From positions 451,783 to 515,782 of the forward strand of contig CAYJPV010000001.1 in NCBI GenBank assembly GCA_964372095.1: a stretch of DNA of 64,000 nt, in the 5' to 3' direction. The DNA comes from CAYJPV01 sp964372095 (lineage in GTDB: Bacteria > Acidobacteriota > Vicinamibacteria > Vicinamibacterales > JAKQTR01). The notes under the pieces are model-generated. The model did not search any database. It saw nothing but the letters and a program-made list of their open reading frames with translations, and had not been told where the DNA came from. The first letter of the stretch is position 1. Each line of letters opens with the position of its first letter. A program made the position numbers and the translations under genes. Positions 15,603 to 25,076 of the stretch are shown here, piece by piece.

Positions 15603-17321
15603 TCAGGACCGCTGCCACCGTTCTCCGGTGGTGTTCCGGAAGAGCAGACCCAGGATGAACACCAGCGCCCCGGTCCCGAGCACCATCAGGCCCACGGCGT
15701 CTGCCTGTTCGGCCGTGACGTGAATCTCATGCCACTTCGCCGTGGCCTCGGTGGTGATGCCGAACTCGGTCATGTACCCGAGCACGGTCATGAAGAAGCC
15801 GTTGAACAGGATCAGCGCACCGCTGATGGTCACGAAGTTCGCCACGGCCTGGGCGCCGGTGCGCTTCGCCTGCTCGGCGGCATTGGCCAGCGGGCTGTGC
15901 GTCCGGCCGTACATCCAGTAGATGGCCATGCCCAGGTCCAGCCACACGAGGAACCGCACCCAGGTCACGACCGACAGGCTCAGCATCAGGTACAGGCACG
16001 ACACGACGCCGGCCACCGGGAAGACGAACCCGAACGGCACCCGGAACGGCCGCCGCGCATCGGGTCTCTTGACCCGCAGCATGATGACCGCCGCGCACAC
16101 GACGACGAAGGCGAACAGCGTGCCGATACTGGTCATCTCGCCGACCACGTCGATCCGCAACAGGCCCGCAAAGACGGCGACAATGACCCCGGTGATGATG
16201 GTGGTGATGTACGGCGTGCCGAACCTCGGGTGCACGGCGCTCACGGCCTGGGGCAGCAGCCGGTCTCGGCTCATCGAGAAGAAGATACGCGGCTGGCTCA
16301 TCAGCATGACCAGCAGGACGCTCGTGATGCCGGCCACGGCGCCAGCCGACACAATGCCGGCAGCCCAGTCCTGGTTGATCACCGTCAGCACGTAGGCCAC
16401 CGGCGCGTTCAGGAACTTCGTACTCTCGGCGGTGGAGACGATGGTCGCTCCCGGCAGGGCCGCCTCGTAGCTGCGGTAGTCCGTCACGGGCACGATGCCT
16501 GTCAGGATTGCCGCGACGGCGATGTAGAGGACCGTGCAGATGACCAGCGACGCAATGATGCCGATGGGCAGGTCGCGCTGGGGATTCTTCGCCTCCTCGG
16601 CCGTGGTCGACACGGCATCGAAGCCGATGTACGCGAAGAAGACCACGGCGCCGGCCGCCATGATGCCCGACCACCCGTACGGGGCGAAGGGCGACCAGTT
16701 GGCGGTGTCGACCTTCGAGAACCCAATCGCGATGAAGAAGAGGACGGCCGCGATCTTGATGGCCACCATCCCGGCGTTGAACCGGGCGCTCTCGCGCACG
16801 CCGATGACCAGCAGGGTCGTGATGAGGAGCACGATGATCACGGCCGGGACGTTGACAATCCCGGCCGGCGGCGCCGCCGCCATCCACTGAGGCAGCGTGA
16901 CGCCGAAACCGGCGAGGATCCGCTGGAAGTACCCGCTCCAGCCAATCGCCACGGTCATCGATCCGACGGCGTACTCCAGAATCAGGTCCCAGCCGATCAT
17001 CCACGCGAAGATCTCGCCGAGCGTGGCGTACGAATACGTGTACGCGCTGCCGGCAATGGGAATCATCGAGGCAAACTCGGCGTAACACAACGCGGCGAAT
17101 CCGCAGGCGAGGCCGGCCAGCATGTACGACATCGTGATGGCCGGCCCGGCCTGGTTGGCCGCCGCCGTCCCCGTCAGCACGAAGATGCCGGTCCCGATGA
17201 TCGCGCCGATGCCCAGCAGCGTGAGGTCCACAGCGGACAAGGCCCGCTTCAGGTGCCGGCCGTGTTCAACGTCACTGACCAGTTGCTCGATTGACTTGGT
17301 CTTGAGCAGATTCGAGTCCAT
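15603..17321 (-). CDS. APC-family cationic amino acid permease
   Basis: Integral membrane amino-acid transporter of 572 residues with about 12 core helices plus two more near the C-terminus (about 485-510 and 540-560). The helix-1 substrate motif GIGAIIGTGIFVLTG (37-51) and helix-6 FFAYIGFDAVSTTAEEA are those of the CAT/YfnA branch of the APC superfamily, proton-linked uptake or exchange of cationic or neutral amino acids. A GGAGG is placed four bases before ATG 17321. It probably has its own promoter in the 139 bases after accC. The exact substrate cannot be read from sequence. Confidence 0.88.
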   Translation of the reverse strand: MDSNLLKTKSIEQLVSDVEHGRHLKRALSAVDLTLLGIGAIIGTGIFVLTGTAAANQAGPAITMSYMLAGLACGFAALCYAEFASMIPIAGSAYTYSYATLGEIFAWMIGWDLILEYAVGSMTVAIGWSGYFQRILAGFGVTLPQWMAAAPPAGIVNVPAVIIVLLITTLLVIGVRESARFNAGMVAIKIAAVLFFIAIGFSKVDTANWSPFAPYGWSGIMAAGAVVFFAYIGFDAVSTTAEEAKNPQRDLPIGIIASLVICTVLYIAVAAILTGIVPVTDYRSYEAALPGATIVSTAESTKFLNAPVAYVLTVINQDWAAGIVSAGAVAGITSVLLVMLMSQPRIFFSMSRDRLLPQAVSAVHPRFGTPYITTIITGVIVAVFAGLLRIDVVGEMTSIGTLFAFVVVCAAVIMLRVKRPDARRPFRVPFGFVFPVAGVVSCLYLMLSLSVVTWVRFLVWLDLGMAIYWMYGRTHSPLANAAEQAKRTGAQAVANFVTISGALILFNGFFMTVLGYMTEFGITTEATAKWHEIHVTAEQADAVGLMVLGTGALVFILGLLFRNTTGERWQRS

Positions 17322-17430
17322 GCAGCCTCCAACAGATGCCGTGTGCGCCCGTGAACGGGCGCCTGCGACACGTCAGCCAATGACGCCGACGCGGCGCATA
17401 CACCGACGCAGTCCCCGGCAGGGTCGGGGC

Positions 17431-17436
17431 ATTATA
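17431..17436 (-). promoter_or_regulatory. -10 box upstream of the permease gene
   Basis: TATAAT on the reverse strand, about 110 bases before the permease ATG and just after the accC stop. No matching -35 is evident. It would let the permease-channel-folD-coaE run be transcribed separately from accBC. Confidence 0.4.
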
Positions 17437-17460
17437 CACGGGGCATCGGCTTGCCGCGGG

Positions 17461-18834
17461 TCAGACGGCTTCAGCGAGGGTGTCGGGTGCGCGGCCGGCC
17501 GCCAGCAGCCGTTCCATGAACCCGGTGCTCAGGCGCCCGGCCTGGAATTCCGCATCCGCCAGGATGCGCAGCTGGAGCGGGATGGTGGTCTTGATGCCTT
17601 CGATCACGGTCATCTCGAGGGCGCGGCGCATCCGGGCGATGGCCTCCTGCCGATCGCGGCCGTGGGTCATGATCTTGGCGATCATGGAGTCGTAGTACGG
17701 CGGCACCGTGGCTTCCGCGTACATGGCCGAATCCACCCGGACGCCGGGGCCGCCGGGCAGGCTGAAGGTCCGGATCGTGCCGGGCGACGGCACAAAGGTC
17801 TCGGGATCTTCCGCATTCACGCGGCACTCAATCGCGTGGCCCGTGAAGGTGATTTCGCTCTGCTTGAAGGACAGCCGCTCTCCGGCCGCCACGCGAATCT
17901 GTTCCTTCACGATGTCGATCCCGGTGACCAGCTCCGTGACGCCGTGTTCCACCTGCAGGCGCGTATTGGCCTCCATGAAGTAGAACTTGCCGTCGGTGTC
18001 CATCAGGAACTCGAACGTCCCGGCATTCGAATACTGCACCGCCTTGGCCGCGTCCACGACGATCGCGCCGACCTTCCGGCGCAAGCGGTCCGTCAGGGCC
18101 GGGCTGGGAGACTCTTCCAGCAGCTTCTGATGCCGGCGCTGAATGGAACATTCGCGCTCGCCAAGGTGCACGACGTTGCCGTGATGATCGCCCAGGATCT
18201 GGAACTCGATGTGCCGCGGCGCCTCCAGATACTTCTCCACGTACACGTCCGGCACGCCGAACGCCGCCTCGGCTTCACGCGACGCCGTCCGGTACGCCCG
18301 GGTCATTTCGCCGGGCGTACGCACCACCCGCATGCCGCGTCCGCCGCCGCCCGCCACGGCTTTGATCAGGACCGGATACCCGATGCCGGCCGCGATCTTG
18401 AGGGCGTGTTCTTCGTTGTCCAGCACGCCTTCCGACCCCGGCAGGATCGGCACGCCGGCTTTCTTCATCGCCCGGCGCGCCCGCGCCTTGTCTCCCATCA
18501 GCCGGATGACCTGCGGGGATGGCCCGATGAAGCGGATATGGCACGCCTCGCAGACTTCGGCCAGATACGCGCTCTCGGACAGGAAGCCGTATCCGGGGTG
18601 GATCGCGTCGGCGCCGGTAATCTCCGCGGCGCTGATGATGGCCGGGACGTTCAGATAGCTGTCGGCGGCGCGATGCGGGCCGATGCAGACGTCTTCATCG
18701 GCAAACCGCACGTGCAGCGATTCTTCGTCGGCCTGCGAGTACACGGCCACGGTCTTGATGCCCATCTCCCGGCAGGCCAGGATCACACGCAGGGCGATCT
18801 CGCCGCGATTCGCGATGAGGATCTTCTTGAACAT
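17461..18834 (-). CDS. accC: Acetyl-CoA carboxylase, biotin carboxylase subunit
   Basis: ATP-grasp enzyme of 457 residues that carboxylates the biotin of AccB. It opens with MFKKILIANRGEIALR; the glycine-rich ATP loop GGGGRGMR is near 167-174, HIEFQILGD near 212-220, and the biotin/bicarbonate site follows EANTRLQVEHGVTE near 290-303. Canonical enzymes read NTRxQVEHPVTE or similar, so glycine for proline after QVEH is a small departure; the catalytic Glu, Asn and Arg are intact. Length is normal. Its ATG overlaps the accB stop by one base (TAATG). First step of fatty-acid synthesis with AccB and the unlinked AccA/AccD. Confidence 0.96.
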   Translation of the reverse strand: MFKKILIANRGEIALRVILACREMGIKTVAVYSQADEESLHVRFADEDVCIGPHRAADSYLNVPAIISAAEITGADAIHPGYGFLSESAYLAEVCEACHIRFIGPSPQVIRLMGDKARARRAMKKAGVPILPGSEGVLDNEEHALKIAAGIGYPVLIKAVAGGGGRGMRVVRTPGEMTRAYRTASREAEAAFGVPDVYVEKYLEAPRHIEFQILGDHHGNVVHLGERECSIQRRHQKLLEESPSPALTDRLRRKVGAIVVDAAKAVQYSNAGTFEFLMDTDGKFYFMEANTRLQVEHGVTELVTGIDIVKEQIRVAAGERLSFKQSEITFTGHAIECRVNAEDPETFVPSPGTIRTFSLPGGPGVRVDSAMYAEATVPPYYDSMIAKIMTHGRDRQEAIARMRRALEMTVIEGIKTTIPLQLRILADAEFQAGRLSTGFMERLLAAGRAPDTLAEAV

Positions 18835-19316
18835 TACTTGACCCGGATGGCGAACAGGCGCTCCCCGTACTGGACGGGCTGCCCGTTCTCGACATACGCC
18901 GCCACGACTTCGCCGTCGTAGTCCGATTCGATCTCATTCATCAGCTTCATGGCTTCGATGATGCACAGGACCTGGCCTTTCTTGACCACGCTGCCCTGCT
19001 CGGCAAACGGCGGGGCCCCCGGCTGCGGCGACCGGTAGAACGTCCCCACGATGGGCGACTTCACGATGGCGAGATCGGCGCTGGCCTCAACCTCGGGCGC
19101 CGGGCCCTTCAGTCCGGGCGCCGCCCCGGCCGCCGGCGCCGCCGGCAGTCCGACGGCGGGCAACGGGTGGTAGGCGGTGGGGCCCGACATGTGCACGATC
19201 GGGGCCGCACCGGTCTTCTTGACCCGGAGCTTGACACCGTCGCGCTCAAGCTCGAACTCAGCCAGTTCGTGCTCGCGGACCAGGTCAAGAATGGTTCGGA
19301 TTTCGTCGACGTTCAT
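18834..19316 (-). CDS. accB: Biotin carboxyl carrier protein of acetyl-CoA carboxylase
   Basis: BCCP of 160 residues. An N-terminal helical region (1-35, VDEIRTILDLV) is followed by a Pro/Ala-rich linker (about 37-82) and the C-terminal biotinyl domain (83-160). The biotinylated lysine is K124 in EAMKLMNE. The 'thumb' typical of BCCP is present before it (SPQPGAPPF). It carries carboxybiotin from AccC to the carboxyltransferase. It is the first gene of the accB-accC pair; the 194 bases upstream hold no gene and no promoter that I can defend. Confidence 0.96.
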   Translation of the reverse strand: MNVDEIRTILDLVREHELAEFELERDGVKLRVKKTGAAPIVHMSGPTAYHPLPAVGLPAAPAAGAAPGLKGPAPEVEASADLAIVKSPIVGTFYRSPQPGAPPFAEQGSVVKKGQVLCIIEAMKLMNEIESDYDGEVVAAYVENGQPVQYGERLFAIRVK

Positions 19317-19510
19317 CGTCTTTCCACGTTAGTTTGCGTTGGACAGATCGAAAGCGTCCCGTCAACGCTCCGGTGAGCGACTCGCGGACAAAAGCCGCAG
19401 CAGGGCGTCAGGACGTCAGCCGGGGTGTATCGCATTCGTGAGCAGGGAATTGTCGCACAACCGGACCTGTGCGCCAACCGCCGTGCCACGCCGGGCGAAC
19501 AGAGAGCGAA

Positions 19511-20086
19511 TCAGGCGGGCGCCTGATAGAGGCGGCGGCGGCGGTCGTCAAGCAGAGCGGTCAGCCAGCCTTCGAGGGCTGCCAGGTAGGCCGTCTCGTG
19601 CGGGGACCGGGCCGGTGACCCACCCGGCTCCGGGATGGCCTGCGCCGGTCGGGTGGGCGTCGGGCGTCCACCCGTCGGCGCCAGTTCCCGCCGGAGATCG
19701 CGCACGATCTGGTCGATGGCGGGGTCGTTCTGGGCCAGCTCGAACGCCGTCCGGTACTGGTCCAGCGCCTCCCGGAGTTCCCCTCGCCGGCGGTGGATTT
19801 CGGCGAGCCCACGAATAGCGGCCAGGTTCTGCGGCGCCGCCATCAGGACGTCGTTGAGTTCGACCTGCGCGGTCTCGAGGTCACCAACCTCCAGCAGCGC
19901 ACGCCCCAGGGTCACGCGTGCCGAGAGGTACCCCGGATGCCGTTTGAGCCCTGCCCGGCAGGTGTCGACGGCATCCTGGTACTTCCCGGCGCGCCGGTAC
20001 TCCTCGGCCAGTTGCGCGAAGGCAATCGACGCCGGGTCCTTCTGGAGGCGGCGTCGAAGCTCGTCGATGCGGGTCGTGTCAGCCAC
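19511..20086 (-). CDS. TPR-repeat protein
   Basis: Cytoplasmic-looking protein of 191 residues, without signal peptide or membrane segment. Three to four TPR units span about 18-130 (PASIAFAQLAEEYRRAGKY, then YLSARVTLGRALLEVGDL, then NLAAIRGLAEIHRRRGEL). A Pro-rich linker (about 135-160) leads to a short helical tail. TPRs form protein-binding surfaces; the partner is unknown. It sits alone between the accB and PKD-lipoprotein genes, all on the same strand, so it may be the end of the pil run or a separate unit. Not assignable further. Confidence 0.75.
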   Translation of the reverse strand: MADTTRIDELRRRLQKDPASIAFAQLAEEYRRAGKYQDAVDTCRAGLKRHPGYLSARVTLGRALLEVGDLETAQVELNDVLMAAPQNLAAIRGLAEIHRRRGELREALDQYRTAFELAQNDPAIDQIVRDLRRELAPTGGRPTPTRPAQAIPEPGGSPARSPHETAYLAALEGWLTALLDDRRRRLYQAPA

Positions 20087-20138
20087 GGCTCTTATCCTAG
20101 ACCAGGGACCCGGGGCCGGACCAGGGCCGGCCCCGCGC

Positions 20139-21680
20139 CTACGTGCACTTGACGGTGACTTCCCTGGTCGTGGTCGCCGTCCGGTTCATGCCGTCGCTCA
20201 CGGTGAGCCTGACCACGAACTTGAGGTCGACCGCCGAGCCGCCGCAGGAGAACGGGTGGAACACGGTGACACCGCTATCGCCGTAGCCGTCGCCGAAGTT
20301 CCAGTCCCACGTTCTGATGCCGAACGGACTCGTGGAGTCACCGCCGTTGAAGAACACGGCCTGCCCGTTGTTGGGATTGGTCGGCGAATACGTGAACCCC
20401 GCCACGATCGCGCCGGAGGCCACCGTCAACGTCTTGCTCGTCGTCGCGGTCTGCCCCAGGTCGTCCCGGATGGTCAACTGCACGTTGTAGCTGCCCTCGT
20501 TGAGGAACGCGTGGTTGACGACCTTGCCCGAGTCGAACACCGTGTCGCCGAAGTTCCACTCGTAGGCGACGATGGTCCGCCCGACGCCGGTCGTCGACGC
20601 CCCCGCGTCGAAGGCGACATTCTGACGGGGCGCTGGCGCGCTCGGCGAATAGACGAAGCTCGCCACGAGCGGCGAGGCCTGGACGGTCACCGGCTTGGTC
20701 GTCGTCCCCTTGTTCCCGACGTTGTCGGTGACCACCAGCGTCACGTTGTAGGTTGCGGGCGTGGAGTACGACTTCGTGACGGTGATGCCCGAACCCGTCC
20801 GCCCCGTCCCGAAATCCCACTCATAGCTGACGATCGAACGTCCCTGGGCCGCGCGGGACGCGGACGCATTGAAGATGATGTCGTCGTTGGGCCGGGGACT
20901 CGTCGGCGAGAACACGAAATCCGCGGTGGGATTGGCGCTGTCCGTCACCTGGATGGTCTGGGTCGTGGAGGCCGAGAAACCGCGGTCGTCGGTCACCGTG
21001 AGAGCCACGGTGTAGCTGCCGCCCAGCTGGTACTGGTGCCTCACGTTGACGCCGCTGCCCGTCGCGCCGTCACCGAAAGTCCAGGTGTACGACACGATCT
21101 GGCCATCCGAATCGGTACTGAGCGACCCATCGAAGATCACGTCCGTCTTGGCCAGCGGGGCCGACGGCGAGAAGGTGAAGCGGGGAATCGGCGTGCCGTT
21201 GGGAGGCAGGATCACGCCTGGCGGCACGAGCCGGATGCTGACCGCGCGCGTGACGGCGTTCGCGTAATTCGTCCCGGTCGGCGTGGCCTGGATGTCCACC
21301 ACGACGCCCCCGTCCACCGGATCGACCGGGGCGTTGGGCGCCGTGTACACCAGAGACGCGCGCCCGTCGTTGCTGGTGACGACGTTGCGCGACGAGACCT
21401 GGCCGAAGTCCGCCACCACGCCGTTGATGGCGATGTCCACGCGGACGGGCAGGCTCTTGACCGGCTGGCCGTTGGCGTCGAGGGCCACCACGACGATCGT
21501 CGACTGCGACGACCCGTCCTGCCGGAGGATATCCGGGTTGGCGCTGAGTGTCAGCGACGTCGCCAGCACGGAGGGTCCCGCCAGCGGCGGCGTCTCCTGC
21601 TTTTTGACGGTGCAGGCGGCCAGGAGCAGTCCCGCCGCCACCAGTACGCTCAAGGCCCGAATCGTGCGCGTCATGTCCAT
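20139..21680 (-). CDS. Lipoprotein with Ig-like and four PKD domains
   Basis: Surface lipoprotein of 513 residues. The signal peptide ends LLAAC with acyl-cysteine C23. An invasin/Big-1-like Ig domain covers about 40-150 (SLTLSANPDILRQDG...). Four PKD repeats follow between about 160 and 513, each with the tryptophan motif (YTWTFGDG, YEWDFG, YEWNFGD, WDWNFGDG). Two cysteines near the end (CGG and the terminal C-T) may pair. PKD repeats are extracellular binding or spacer modules. It lies on the same strand as, and downstream of, pilQ and another lipoprotein, hinting at a role with the pilus or at the surface, but that is inference. Confidence 0.85.
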   Translation of the reverse strand: MDMTRTIRALSVLVAAGLLLAACTVKKQETPPLAGPSVLATSLTLSANPDILRQDGSSQSTIVVVALDANGQPVKSLPVRVDIAINGVVADFGQVSSRNVVTSNDGRASLVYTAPNAPVDPVDGGVVVDIQATPTGTNYANAVTRAVSIRLVPPGVILPPNGTPIPRFTFSPSAPLAKTDVIFDGSLSTDSDGQIVSYTWTFGDGATGSGVNVRHQYQLGGSYTVALTVTDDRGFSASTTQTIQVTDSANPTADFVFSPTSPRPNDDIIFNASASRAAQGRSIVSYEWDFGTGRTGSGITVTKSYSTPATYNVTLVVTDNVGNKGTTTKPVTVQASPLVASFVYSPSAPAPRQNVAFDAGASTTGVGRTIVAYEWNFGDTVFDSGKVVNHAFLNEGSYNVQLTIRDDLGQTATTSKTLTVASGAIVAGFTYSPTNPNNGQAVFFNGGDSTSPFGIRTWDWNFGDGYGDSGVTVFHPFSCGGSAVDLKFVVRLTVSDGMNRTATTTREVTVKCT

Positions 21681-21765
21681 GCCTCATGCGGGGCGCACCC
21701 GCCCCGCCCTCCCAACCAGTCCTTCCGAGCCGCACCGGACGCGCAGACGCCTGCGCGCCGGCCGG

Positions 21766-21783
21766 CCGGCAATCCGTTGCCGG
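21766..21783. terminator. Short hairpin after the 21792-22457 gene
   Basis: CCGGCAA (21766-21772) and TTGCCGG (21777-21783) form a perfect 7-base stem with a TCCG loop. It lies a few bases beyond a minus-strand stop. There is no T tract, so termination is only a possibility. Confidence 0.35.
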
Positions 21784-21791
21784 GTTCGGGT

Positions 21792-22457
21792 TCAGATCGG
21801 ATCGCCCCAGTCCGCAAAGTTGACCGACATCATGCCCGTCACGCTGACCTCATTGCCATTCTGATCACGCCCATAGAAGGTGATTTCGGCAATGGTCGAA
21901 ATCGCGATGTCGCCGCCGCCGCCGCGCAGCGCCTTCAGCGGGGCTTCCAGCTTGGCCTGGGCCCGGACCAGCGCGAACACCAGCGTCCCGCCCGTGGAGT
22001 CGAACGTGCCGGTGGCGCCGCCGTCGAAGGCGTACGGCACGTCCACGCCGGGCGTGTTCCGGCCGTCCGAGCGCTTGAAGACGACGCGGTAGCGGGTCAC
22101 CGTGATCCAGTTGATCACCGTGGGGTTGGTCGGCTGATTGGCCGATCCCGCGTCCTTCAGCGACATGCGCAGGACGGCCCGTCCCATGTCCTCGTAGATG
22201 GTGGGCGACAGCACTTCCTGGGTGCCGATCTGCACCTTGACGTTGGTAATGACATCGGATTGCAGCACGTTGGAGAAGCTGTCGGGCTTCGCGCCGGACG
22301 CCGCGCTCAACTGCTCGATGTACAGGTACGAGGGGGATTTCCCCGTGTCGTTGTTGATCCTGCCGCAGGACACGCCGCCGGCCAGCGCCAGTGCCACCAG
22401 GCACCACGCGGCCAGTCGTCGGACGTCCCACGCGTTCGTCTGCAATCGGCCCACCAT
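21792..22457 (-). CDS. Uncharacterised lipoprotein downstream of pilQ
   Basis: Lipoprotein of 221 residues from ATG 22457, which has GAGGGAG seven bases upstream; an earlier ATG at 22481 lacks this. The signal peptide ends GGVSC with acyl-cysteine C31. The mature part is rich in beta-strand and small residues, with no known catalytic motif. The segment DVPYAFDGGATGTFDSTGGT suggests an Ig-like or carbohydrate-type beta sandwich. It starts 45 bases after pilQ in the same direction and is followed by the PKD lipoprotein, so it probably belongs to the pilus transcription unit. Function unknown. Confidence 0.7.
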   Translation of the reverse strand: MVGRLQTNAWDVRRLAAWCLVALALAGGVSCGRINNDTGKSPSYLYIEQLSAASGAKPDSFSNVLQSDVITNVKVQIGTQEVLSPTIYEDMGRAVLRMSLKDAGSANQPTNPTVINWITVTRYRVVFKRSDGRNTPGVDVPYAFDGGATGTFDSTGGTLVFALVRAQAKLEAPLKALRGGGGDIAISTIAEITFYGRDQNGNEVSVTGMMSVNFADWGDPI

Positions 22458-22502
22458 ATCGTTCTCCCTCATCCCGTCCATCCGGTCGTCGCTCCGTCGT
22501 CG

Positions 22503-25076
22503 TTACCGGCGGATCTTCGGCGTGATGAAGATCAGCAGCTCACGATTCGAATCCGACACGTCGTCGCGCTTGAAGAGCCAGCCCAGGAGCGGGATGCGGT
22601 GCAGCATCGGCACCTTGTCGTTGGCCGTCGTCTCGGACGCGACGACAATGCCGCCGATGACGGTCGTGTCGCCGTTGTGCACCAGCACCTGGGTCTTCGC
22701 CCGCTGCGTGTCAATGGGGGGAATACCGTTGACCTGACGGCTGTAGTCAGGCGTGGCGTTTTCGAGGAACACGTCCATGATGACGGTGTCGGACGCCGTG
22801 ATCTGGGGTTTGACGAGGAGGCGAAGGGCGGCGTCCTTGAAGGTCACCGTCACGGTGTTGTTCATCACCGTCTGGATGGGAATCTGGATGCCCTGCATCA
22901 TCTCCGCTTCGACGTTGTTCTGCATCATCACGCGGGGTGTCGACAGGATCTTTCCGTGGCCCTTGCGTTCGAGGGCTGACAGCGCGAGATCGAGCGTCAG
23001 CGAGCCGTTGAGCGTGCCCATCTGGAGACCGACGGCGGTCGTGGGATTCGGCACCCCCAGGTTGATGCCGGTCGGCGTCTCGTTGCGCAGCGCCCCCACC
23101 GGGTTGTTCTGCGTCGTGCCGGTCCGTCCGCTCACACTGCCCTGCGCCGGGAACGTCAGGGGTGACGTGTTGCCCAGTTCCGACGTCATCCGGCCGTTGA
23201 CGCCCCACTGCACGCCCAGGGCCCGGGCCGAATCGCGCGTCGTCTGGACGATGCGCGCTTCGATCTCGACCTGGGGCTCCGCCTTGTCCAGGGTGTTCAG
23301 CAGATCGTCGGCATCCGCCAGCGCGTCAGCCAGGTCGGTCAGGATGATCGTGTTCGTGCGCGGATCCACCTGCACCTGTCCGCGCTGGGACATCACGCTC
23401 TTCTTCAGGAGTTCCGCCATGTCCACGGCTTTCGCGTAGCTCAGCGAACGCGTGAGCACGCGCAACTGACCGGAAAGCGCCTGTTCTTCCGCGAGTTTCC
23501 GCCGCTCCGCCTGTTCTTCGGAGAGCGCTTTGAGCGTCGCGATGCGCACGACGTTGTTCTCGATGACGTAGCCCAGTTTGTTCGCGCGGAGGATGATCTC
23601 GAGCGCCTGATCCCAGGGCACCTCGCGCAGCGACACGTCCACCGTGCCGTTGATGCTGGGGTCGATGACGACATTCAGCCCGCTGATCTCGGGCTCCGAG
23701 AAGGTGCGCAGCACGGCGCGCAGGTCCGCCCCGGTGAAGTCGAACGTCACGGGCTTGCCGGTATAGACCTTCTCGCCTTGTGGATCACCGGCAGGCAACT
23801 GGACCGCCGCCTCGACCGGAGCGACTTTGACCGGCTCCGCAGGCGTCGCCGGCGTTTCGGTCGCCGGCCTGGCGGGCGGCGGCACGGTCTTCGGCGCCTC
23901 GACGATCACGGGCTTCGGCACCTCCGCAACCGGCTTCGGCGTCGACGCTACCGGGCTCGGCGTCTCTGCCGCGGGCGTGACGGTCCCGGCGACCAGCGTC
24001 GGAGTCTGCGCGCCCGGCTTGAGCAACTCGGCAGACGGCTTGGGCGTCTCCACCGCTGGCTTCGGCGCGCCTGCGACCGGGTCCGGAGGCTCCACCGCCG
24101 GTTTCGGGGCGGCCACCGGAGCAGGCCGTGCGACGACCGGCGTCGGCGGCGGCGTGGGCACCGGTGCCGACACCAGCGGGGCGGGTTCCGGCCGCGCGTC
24201 CGCCTCGAGGATGACGACGATCTGGCCCGCGATGTGCTCCACCCTGAACGGGACCCGTTCCCTGAGGTCGATGACGACACGCGCGACGAGCGGCTGGCGG
24301 CTGTTCTGGGCCGCACGCACCCGCGCCACGGGACCGGTCGCCGGCCCCGCCACGCTCTGCGCCGTGGCCAGGACGCCCTTGAGGTCGATGACCAGACGCG
24401 GCGGTTCGTCCGGCGTGGGTTCGGCGGTCGCCGCCGGCAGCGCCCCGGACGCGGACAACGTCACCCGCGTCCCGGTCGGCGTGGCGGCAATGTCGATCTT
24501 CTTGAGGGCCAGGCTTTCCTGCGCGGCTGGCTGCGGTCTCAGCACGACCGGCCGCGGCGCCGCTGGCGAGACGGCCGGGCTGAGGGGGGCCTGCGTGGCC
24601 GAAGCGGCCCCGCCGAACTCGACGAAAATGGCATTACGCCGGCTGCGCACCATGGGGGTGCCCGGCCTGGCCAGCGTGAGGCGCACGCGCGCCGTCGCCG
24701 TGCCGTCGTCCGCCCGGATGTCCTCCACGGCGACGTCCGCGATCGGACCGGCGGCCCGGCCGATGGCCCCGGTCACGCCGGCGGCCGTCGCGTTGCGCAG
24801 GTCCACGAGCACGGTCAGAGGATCGGGCTGCGCGGTGGCGTAGGGCACCGGCTCGCTGGCCTCGATGACGACGGTGACGGCCCGTCCGGCCGTCAGCGTC
24901 GAGACCGACGTCAGGCGCGCGAGTTCCGCGCCAGTGCCTGACGCGCCGAGCGTGGCCGCCAGCAGGCAGGCCGCGCCAAGGACCGCCGCCAGCGGTCCGG
25001 GCCGACGCGCCCGTCGAGCCCCCCCAACGGGGTGCTGTTTCGCCTTCGACATCACGGCGTTCCTCTCCGTGTTCAT
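22503..25076 (-). CDS. pilQ: Type IV pilus secretin
   Basis: Outer-membrane secretin through which the pilus exits; 857 residues. After an N-terminal signal region (about 25-50) come two AMIN peptidoglycan-binding domains (about 52-155 and 190-292) and a long Pro/Val/Lys-rich low-complexity linker (about 293-425). A secretin N-domain follows (FDFTGADLRAVLRTFSE, about 443-510), then a NolW/N3 domain (about 535-600) and the C-terminal beta-barrel domain (about 620-855, with VPMLHRIPLLGWLFK near the end). GTG-free start: ATG 25076 overlaps the pilP stop as ATGA. The very long charged-proline linker is a feature of this copy. Confidence 0.95.
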   Translation of the reverse strand: MNTERNAVMSKAKQHPVGGARRARRPGPLAAVLGAACLLAATLGASGTGAELARLTSVSTLTAGRAVTVVIEASEPVPYATAQPDPLTVLVDLRNATAAGVTGAIGRAAGPIADVAVEDIRADDGTATARVRLTLARPGTPMVRSRRNAIFVEFGGAASATQAPLSPAVSPAAPRPVVLRPQPAAQESLALKKIDIAATPTGTRVTLSASGALPAATAEPTPDEPPRLVIDLKGVLATAQSVAGPATGPVARVRAAQNSRQPLVARVVIDLRERVPFRVEHIAGQIVVILEADARPEPAPLVSAPVPTPPPTPVVARPAPVAAPKPAVEPPDPVAGAPKPAVETPKPSAELLKPGAQTPTLVAGTVTPAAETPSPVASTPKPVAEVPKPVIVEAPKTVPPPARPATETPATPAEPVKVAPVEAAVQLPAGDPQGEKVYTGKPVTFDFTGADLRAVLRTFSEPEISGLNVVIDPSINGTVDVSLREVPWDQALEIILRANKLGYVIENNVVRIATLKALSEEQAERRKLAEEQALSGQLRVLTRSLSYAKAVDMAELLKKSVMSQRGQVQVDPRTNTIILTDLADALADADDLLNTLDKAEPQVEIEARIVQTTRDSARALGVQWGVNGRMTSELGNTSPLTFPAQGSVSGRTGTTQNNPVGALRNETPTGINLGVPNPTTAVGLQMGTLNGSLTLDLALSALERKGHGKILSTPRVMMQNNVEAEMMQGIQIPIQTVMNNTVTVTFKDAALRLLVKPQITASDTVIMDVFLENATPDYSRQVNGIPPIDTQRAKTQVLVHNGDTTVIGGIVVASETTANDKVPMLHRIPLLGWLFKRDDVSDSNRELLIFITPKIRR

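Noticed and set aside
14466..17294. Open frame of 942 codons on the plus strand
   Set aside because: Antisense to the channel and permease genes. Low-complexity Asp/His/Arg-rich translation with no fold signature; a composition artefact.
19635..22979. Open frame of 1114 codons on the plus strand
   Set aside because: It runs antisense through the TPR, PKD, lipoprotein and pilQ genes. High GC removes stop codons on the opposite strand. Its translation is Arg/His-rich and shows no domain, while the minus-strand genes have clear motifs.
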